From: Salinigranum halophilum | Lineage (GTDB): Archaea; Halobacteriota; Halobacteria; Halobacteriales; Haloferacaceae | Assembly (NCBI RefSeq): GCF_007004735.1 | Contig: NZ_SSNL01000007.1 | Coordinates: forward strand, 62,001-126,000 | DNA length: 64,000 bases | Direction of reading: 5' to 3' | Shown here: one piece after another, positions 59,459-64,000 of the stretch | Numbering within the stretch: position 1 is the first letter of the stretch | Layout: every line of letters begins with the position of its first letter | Position numbers and translations under genes: made by a program | The notes under the pieces: generated by a model | What the model saw: only the letters and a program-made list of their open reading frames with translations | What the model was told of the DNA's origin: nothing | Database searches by the model: none

Positions 59459-60522
59459 GCCTGTCGTCGTCCGCGCGCGCCGCCGTCTCCGAGCCACTTC
59501 CGTCCGTCGTCCGACGAACGCTGTCGACGGCGGCGGTCCGTCCCTCGTGGCTCGCGCTCGGCGTGGCCGTCCTCCTCGCCCCGTTCGTCGAGTCACTCCC
59601 GGACGTCCTCGTGTACCTCCCCTTCGCCCTGAGCGCCCTCGTCTTCGGCCTCCCTCACGGTGCCGTCGACCACCTCGCGCCCGCCCGCACCGTCGACGGG
59701 AGCGAGAGACGGTCGATGCTCGTCGTCGGCCTGCTGTACCTCCTCTGTGGGGGCGCGTATCTCGCGTGGTGGTTCGTCGCGCCCGTCTCCGCGGCCGTCT
59801 TCTTCATCGCGCTCACGGGGTTCCACTGGGGGCAGGGCGACGTGTACGCGCTCCTCGCACTCCTCAACGTCGAACACCTGCCCACCCGCGCCGAGCGCGC
59901 GCTCTCGCTCGTCGTTCGCGGCGGCCTCCCGATGCTCGCGCCGCTCGCGTTTCACCCCGCCGCGTACCGCCGCGTCGTCGCCGCGTTCGTCGCTCTCTTC
60001 GACGGGTCACCGGCGGCGCTCACCCCCTTCTTCACCCCCACGGCCCGCCTCGTCGCCGGCGGCGGTCTCTTCGCGCTCACCGTGCTCGCGCTCGCAGTCG
60101 GTGCCTGGCGCGTCCGCCGGGGCGCTGCCGCCCGTCCCTGGCTCGTCGACGCCGCCGAACTCACCCTCCTCTGGGTCTTCTTCGCCGTCCTTCCGCCCGT
60201 CCTCGCGGTCGGGCTCTACTTCACCCTCTGGCACGCCCTCCGCCACATCGCTCGCCTGCTCGCCGTCGATCCCGACGCACAGCACGCGCTCACGACCGGC
60301 GATGCCGTCGGGGCGCTTCGTCGCTTCGCCCGCGACGCCGCTCCCCTGACGGCTGTCTCGCTCCTGCTCTTCGCCGGCCTGGCGCTCGCGGTTCCCTCGT
60401 CGCCGACGGGACTGGCCGACAGCGACGCGTTGCTCGCGCTGTACCTCGTCGGTATCGCGGCGCTCACGCTCCCGCACGTCGTCGTCGTCACCTGGATGGA
60501 CCGCGTCCAGGGCGTCTGGTGA
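59455..60522 (+). CDS. blh: Brp/Blh-family beta-carotene 15,15'-dioxygenase
   Basis: A 355-residue polytopic membrane enzyme that cleaves beta-carotene into two retinals for the opsin. Histidines expected to bind iron lie in FGLPHGAVDHLAPA, TGFHWGQGD, YFTLWHALRHIARLL and LTLPHVVVVTW. It is translationally coupled to crtY by overlap. Together with bop this makes a complete chromophore-and-pump unit. Confidence 0.95.
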   Translation: MSLSSSARAAVSEPLPSVVRRTLSTAAVRPSWLALGVAVLLAPFVESLPDVLVYLPFALSALVFGLPHGAVDHLAPARTVDGSERRSMLVVGLLYLLCGGAYLAWWFVAPVSAAVFFIALTGFHWGQGDVYALLALLNVEHLPTRAERALSLVVRGGLPMLAPLAFHPAAYRRVVAAFVALFDGSPAALTPFFTPTARLVAGGGLFALTVLALAVGAWRVRRGAAARPWLVDAAELTLLWVFFAVLPPVLAVGLYFTLWHALRHIARLLAVDPDAQHALTTGDAVGALRRFARDAAPLTAVSLLLFAGLALAVPSSPTGLADSDALLALYLVGIAALTLPHVVVVTWMDRVQGVW

Positions 60523-60616
60523 CGTCGGCGTGCGCCCTGCTCCCTTTGTTCCCGCCGCGTGAGAGTGGACACAACCGTTATATCCTCGGTTCGAGAACCA
60601 CCCTCCCGAGCCAGCT

Positions 60617-60787
60617 ATGACATCCCACACGCGTCCGTCCAGAGTCGCCGAGTGGGCCGAACTCGTCGGTGACCGCGTTCCGGACGTGGTCTGCGACGTC
60701 GACGCCGCCGCGGCACAGCCGTCCGCCGGCCGGCCCACGGACGACCGCTGGACTGCGACCCAGCCGTCGAACAGCCAGAGCCAGTGA
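60617..60787 (+). CDS. small haloarchaeal protein, unknown
   Basis: A 56-codon frame, MTSHTRPSRVAEWAELVGDR followed by VPDVVCDVDAAAAQPS. GTTATATCC at about 60578-60586 lies about 33 bases before the ATG, a good TATA box. The start has an acidic amphipathic segment and one Cys, the tail is Gln/Ser/Thr-rich. It is likely real from promoter and composition, but I cannot name it. It lies between blh and hef on the same strand. Confidence 0.55.
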   Translation: MTSHTRPSRVAEWAELVGDRVPDVVCDVDAAAAQPSAGRPTDDRWTATQPSNSQSQ

Positions 60788-60831
60788 CCACCCCGCTCGG
60801 ACCCGCCGTTTCACTTTCACCGCGGTTCGCC

Positions 60832-60840
60832 AACGCTTAA
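60832..60840 (+). promoter_or_regulatory. hef TATA box
   Basis: CGCTTAACC is centred about 31 bases before the ATG at 60868, fitting a leaderless transcript and supporting that ATG over one at 60844 that would lie too near the TATA. Confidence 0.5.
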
Positions 60841-60867
60841 CCGGTGAGACGCGCAACCTCAAGCGCA

Positions 60868-63432
60868 ATGGCGGCCACGTCCGAGGACGCGTACGTCGAC
60901 CACCCCCTGCTCTCCCCGGCGTTCATCGAACAGCGCCGGTACCAGCTCAGCCTCGCGAGCGCCGCGATGGGCGAGCACACCCTCGTCTGTCTCCCCACCG
61001 GGCTGGGAAAGACGACTGTCTCGCTGCTCGTCACGGCCGAACGGCTCCACGAACGCGGCGGCACGTCGCTGATGCTCGCCCCAACGAAGCCGCTCGTCCA
61101 GCAACACGCCGACTTCTACCGCGAGGCGCTCTCGATTCCCGACGACGATATCGTCGTCTTCACCGGCGAGGTCCGCCCCGACGACCGCGCCGCCCTCTGG
61201 GCGGACGCACGGGTCGTCATCGCGACCCCGCAGGTCGTCGAGAACGACCTCATCGGGAACCGTATCTCGCTCGACCGGGTGACACACCTCACCTTCGACG
61301 AGTGTCATCGCGCGACCGGCGACTACTCGTACGTCTACATCGCCGAGCGCTACCTCGCGGACGCCGCGGACCCGCTGGTGACCGGGATGTCCGCCTCCCC
61401 CGGCGGCGACAAGGAGGCCATCGTCCAGGTGTGTGAGAACCTCGGTCTCTCCAACGTCGAGGTGATGACCGACGAGGATAGCGACGTCGCCGACTACACC
61501 CACGACACCGAGGTCGAGTGGAACCGCATCCAGCTCCCCGACCAGGTCCTCGACATCAGGGACGCGCTCAACGCGGTCATCACGGACCGACTGGAGAAGC
61601 TAAAGGAGATGGGGGTGACGAACGCCACCTCGCCCGACCTCTCCCAGAAGCAGCTCAACGGGATGCGCGCGGACCTCCAGCGACTCATCAACGCCGGGAA
61701 GTCCGAGGGGTATCAGGGGATGTCGATTCACGCGGAGGTGATGAAGCTCCGCCGGGCCGTCGAACTCGTCGAGACCCAGTCGGTCGAATCCGTGCGGCGG
61801 TACTTCGAGCGCCAGCGCAACGCCGCCCGCTCGTCGGGGGCGTCGAAGGCGAGCCAGCGACTCGTCTCCGAGCCCAAGGTGAGAGAAGCGATGCGCCTCG
61901 CCGAATCGTACGACGGCATCCACCCGAAGTTCTCCCAGACGCGCATCCTGCTGGCCGAGACGCTCGGCATCGGCGGCGGCGAACGCGTCATCGTCTTCAC
62001 CGAGTCGCGCGACACCGCCGAGGCGCTCGTCGACTTCCTCGCCGAGTCGTTCCACGTCCGGAAGTTCGTCGGACAGTCGGACACCGACGGCTCCGACGGG
62101 ATGACCCAGACGGAGCAACAGGAGACGCTCGACGAGTTCCGCGCCGGCGAGTTCGAGGTGCTCGTCTCCACCTCCGTCGCCGAAGAGGGGCTGGACGTTC
62201 CCGAAGTCGACCTCGTACTCTTTTTCGAACCGGTCCCCACCGCAATTCGGTCCATCCAGCGCAAGGGCCGAACCGGTCGGCAGGCCGAGGGACGCGTCGT
62301 CGTCCTCCTCGCCGAGGACACGCGCGACGAGGCGTTCTTCTGGATCTCGCGACGCCGCGAGCGGGAGATGGCCGAAGAACTCCGTGACCTGAAAGGCGTC
62401 GCCGACGAACTCGAACGCGAACTCGAGGAGACGACCCTCGAGGAGTTCGAGGCGGCGGGCGGCGAGAACGGCGAGCGCACGACCCCCGACGCGACGAGCG
62501 ACGCCGACTCCGGCCCGGCCGCCGCCACTGGCGGGAGCGCCCGCGACTCGTCGCTGACGGAGTTCGCGGCCACCACAGCGGAGACGGACGGGACCGACGC
62601 GACCGACGACACCGACTCCGTGGAGGCGGCGGACTCCGACGGTGACGACACCGAAGCCGAGTCAGACGACGACCCCGAGGGGACCGTCGCGACCGCGGAT
62701 TCGACGGACGACCCCGACGTGGTGGAGGTCGTCGTCGACCAGCGCGAACTCGACTCGACCATCGCTCGCGACCTCTCGACGCGCGAGGGGCTCAGAACGA
62801 GACTGGAGACGCTCGCGGTCGGCGACTACGTCTGCTCGGACCGCGTCGTCGTCGAGCGCAAGACCGTCTCGGACTTCCTCGACACCCTCACCGGCGGGGA
62901 CCGCTCGCTGTTCGGACAGGCCCGCGACATGTCTCGCCACTACCCCCGTCCCGTGGTCGTCATCGAGGGCGACGGCCTGTACGAGGAGCGGAACATCCAC
63001 CCCGGTGCGATCCGCGGGGCCATCGCGTCGCTCGCGGTGGACTTCGGGGTGAGCGTCCTCCACACCCGAGACGAGACCGACACCACCGAACTCCTCGCGA
63101 CCCTCGCCTCGCGCGAACAGACCGAACGGGACCGGACCGTGAGCGTCCACGGGGAGAAGGCGGCGAAGACGCTCGACGAACAGCAAGAGTACGTCGTCGG
63201 CGCGATTGCGGACGTCGGCCCGGTCACGGCGCAGTCGCTCCTCGCGTCGCTCGGGAGCGTCGAAGCCGTGATGACTGCCACCGAAGAGGAGTTACAGGAG
63301 GTCCGAGGCGTCGGGACGAAGACCGCACAGCGCATCCGGGAGGTCGTCGGGAGCGACTACGCCTACAGCGAGGACAGCGATAGTGACGGTGACGGCGATG
63401 GTGACAAGGACGACGACGAGGACGAGGAGTAG
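60868..63432 (+). CDS. hef: Hef helicase-nuclease (XPF/Fanconi M family)
   Basis: Fork- and crosslink-repair enzyme with an N-terminal SF2 helicase and a C-terminal XPF-type nuclease. The 854-residue protein has Walker A LPTGLGKTTVSLLV (about 46-59), DECH in TFDECHRATGDYSY, motif VI QRKGRTGRQAEG, an acidic disordered linker (about 530-620), the nuclease motif CSDRVVVERKTVSDFLDTL and two helix-hairpin-helix motifs (GPVTAQSLLASLGS; EVRGVGTKTAQRIREV). The C-terminus is a run of Asp/Glu/Ser. In archaea Hef works with PCNA and Hel308; both helicases are within 6 kb here. Confidence 0.96.
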   Translation: MAATSEDAYVDHPLLSPAFIEQRRYQLSLASAAMGEHTLVCLPTGLGKTTVSLLVTAERLHERGGTSLMLAPTKPLVQQHADFYREALSIPDDDIVVFTGEVRPDDRAALWADARVVIATPQVVENDLIGNRISLDRVTHLTFDECHRATGDYSYVYIAERYLADAADPLVTGMSASPGGDKEAIVQVCENLGLSNVEVMTDEDSDVADYTHDTEVEWNRIQLPDQVLDIRDALNAVITDRLEKLKEMGVTNATSPDLSQKQLNGMRADLQRLINAGKSEGYQGMSIHAEVMKLRRAVELVETQSVESVRRYFERQRNAARSSGASKASQRLVSEPKVREAMRLAESYDGIHPKFSQTRILLAETLGIGGGERVIVFTESRDTAEALVDFLAESFHVRKFVGQSDTDGSDGMTQTEQQETLDEFRAGEFEVLVSTSVAEEGLDVPEVDLVLFFEPVPTAIRSIQRKGRTGRQAEGRVVVLLAEDTRDEAFFWISRRREREMAEELRDLKGVADELERELEETTLEEFEAAGGENGERTTPDATSDADSGPAAATGGSARDSSLTEFAATTAETDGTDATDDTDSVEAADSDGDDTEAESDDDPEGTVATADSTDDPDVVEVVVDQRELDSTIARDLSTREGLRTRLETLAVGDYVCSDRVVVERKTVSDFLDTLTGGDRSLFGQARDMSRHYPRPVVVIEGDGLYEERNIHPGAIRGAIASLAVDFGVSVLHTRDETDTTELLATLASREQTERDRTVSVHGEKAAKTLDEQQEYVVGAIADVGPVTAQSLLASLGSVEAVMTATEEELQEVRGVGTKTAQRIREVVGSDYAYSEDSDSDGDGDGDKDDDEDEE

Positions 63433-63437
63433 CCGCC

Positions 63438-63971
63438 TCAGCGACGCTCGTCGAGGGCCGCAAGCGCTTCGGCGGCCTCGCGCGCGGCCGACAGGTGTTC
63501 TCTCGCCCGCCGTGGCCCGTCGGCGGCCTCGGCCGCCTGGGCATGGTGCTGCAACGTCCGGACCAGCGAGGCGCGTGCGGCGGCGAGTTCGTCGCGGTCG
63601 TTCTCGTCCGTTCCGCGCGCGCTCACGCGAGTGGATTCCGTGGCCGTCGACACTCCTGTCGCCACGTTCGCGTCCGTCTCCGTCTCTGCTCCTGTGGGTG
63701 TCTGCCCGTCGCCGTCCTCGGTGGGGGCGTCGACCGCCGGCTCCGGATGTCCGGCGGCAGTGGCGTCGAGCGCGCTGACCGCGGCGGTGTCACCCCGCTC
63801 GGCCTCCGCCGTCGCGGGTGTTTCCGTCGCCTCCGCGCCCGATTCCGGCCGTGCCGTGTCCCCCGTCTGCCCCTCGGCCTCCTGTGCGCGCCCCTCGCAG
63901 GTCGGACAGAACACCTGCCCCTGATAACGGAAGAGCGGGTCACCGCACGCGTCGCAGTGGCGGTTCGTCAT
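63438..63971 (-). CDS. zinc-ribbon protein of the Sjogren's/scleroderma autoantigen p27 family
   Basis: A 177-residue protein with an N-terminal zinc ribbon, CDACGDPLFRYQGQVFCPTC (positions 6-25; four Cys), the mark of the Auto_anti-p27 family. A disordered Ala/Thr/Glu/Asp stretch (about residues 30-120) and a C-terminal helix of Ala/Glu/Arg (LQHHAQAAEAADGPRRAREHL) follow. The function is unknown in archaea; the human relative is found at chromosomes. It converges on hef with five bases between. Confidence 0.85.
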   Translation of the reverse strand: MTNRHCDACGDPLFRYQGQVFCPTCEGRAQEAEGQTGDTARPESGAEATETPATAEAERGDTAAVSALDATAAGHPEPAVDAPTEDGDGQTPTGAETETDANVATGVSTATESTRVSARGTDENDRDELAAARASLVRTLQHHAQAAEAADGPRRAREHLSAAREAAEALAALDERR

Positions 63972-64000
63972 CGTCGCCCCCTGCAGGAGGAGCTGGCTCA

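Noticed and set aside
1-64000. Mobile elements or recent transfer islands
   Set aside because: No transposase, integrase, terminal inverted repeats or clear composition break was seen; AT-rich patches correspond to promoters or the origin.

Overview
The window is chromosomal DNA from a halophilic archaeon (class Halobacteria). The evidence is very high GC, strongly acidic predicted proteins, frequent GTG starts, TATA boxes about 28 bases upstream of start codons (leaderless genes), and archaeal hallmark genes: Orc1/Cdc6, DNA polymerase D small subunit, Hel308, Hef, PurO, KEOPS Cgi121 and bacteriorhodopsin. A Haloferacales-type relative is a guess from gene order only. No insertion sequence, prophage or CRISPR array was seen.

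Left part (1-12.6 kb): two tandem PiT-family anion permeases and metY read leftward. Rightward are argG-argH and then a tight operon lysW-argX-argC-argB-argD-argE(lysK)-argF, which together form the complete LysW-carrier route from glutamate through ornithine to arginine. The LysW homologue keeps the C-terminal EDWGE tail but has lost all four zinc-ribbon cysteines. From 12.7 to 20 kb there are unrelated single genes: a membrane protein, an XPD-like Fe-S helicase, a P450, a 2H phosphoesterase, an SPFH protein and a GNAT-like protein.

Replication-origin domain (20-27.6 kb): polD1 (leftward), sec11 (rightward), orc1 (leftward), a 1.15-kb non-coding origin, then oapA/arvA, oapB/arvB and oapC/arvC (rightward). 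The origin has two perfect inverted Origin Recognition Boxes (ORBs) with G-strings flanking an AT-rich unwinding element. More ORBs lie next to the orc1 start, inside the polD1 coding sequence, and downstream of oapC. Isolated ORBs lie at 13.6 and 31.8 kb, and a three-ORB cluster lies at 44.2-44.4 kb without an initiator gene. Wherever ORBs pair up, the minus-strand copy is on the left and the plus-strand copy on the right, so this repeating divergent module extends well beyond the origin.

Middle (27.6-44 kb): a 29-residue membrane microprotein, several haloarchaeal conserved unknowns, a methyltransferase, a thiamine-type ABC importer (binding lipoprotein, fused permease, ATPase) whose permease-ATPase spacer holds an ORB and a 60-bp tandem repeat, an AI-2E family membrane protein, two divergent tandem-rhodanese sulfurtransferases, a secreted TPEP-repeat protein, a SpoIIM-type membrane protein, and an STT3-like protein fused to a LamG-like domain.

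Right part (44-64 kb): uvrB-nudix, a TauE/SafE exporter with uspA preceded by possible leader peptides, aspartate kinase, a phosphoesterase, purO, tRNA-Gln(CUG), cgi121-hel308 (ATGA overlap), a 3-Cys ferredoxin, the retinal module (bacteriorhodopsin diverging from lycopene cyclase and Brp/Blh), the Hef nuclease-helicase, and a zinc-ribbon protein of the p27/SSSCA1 family.
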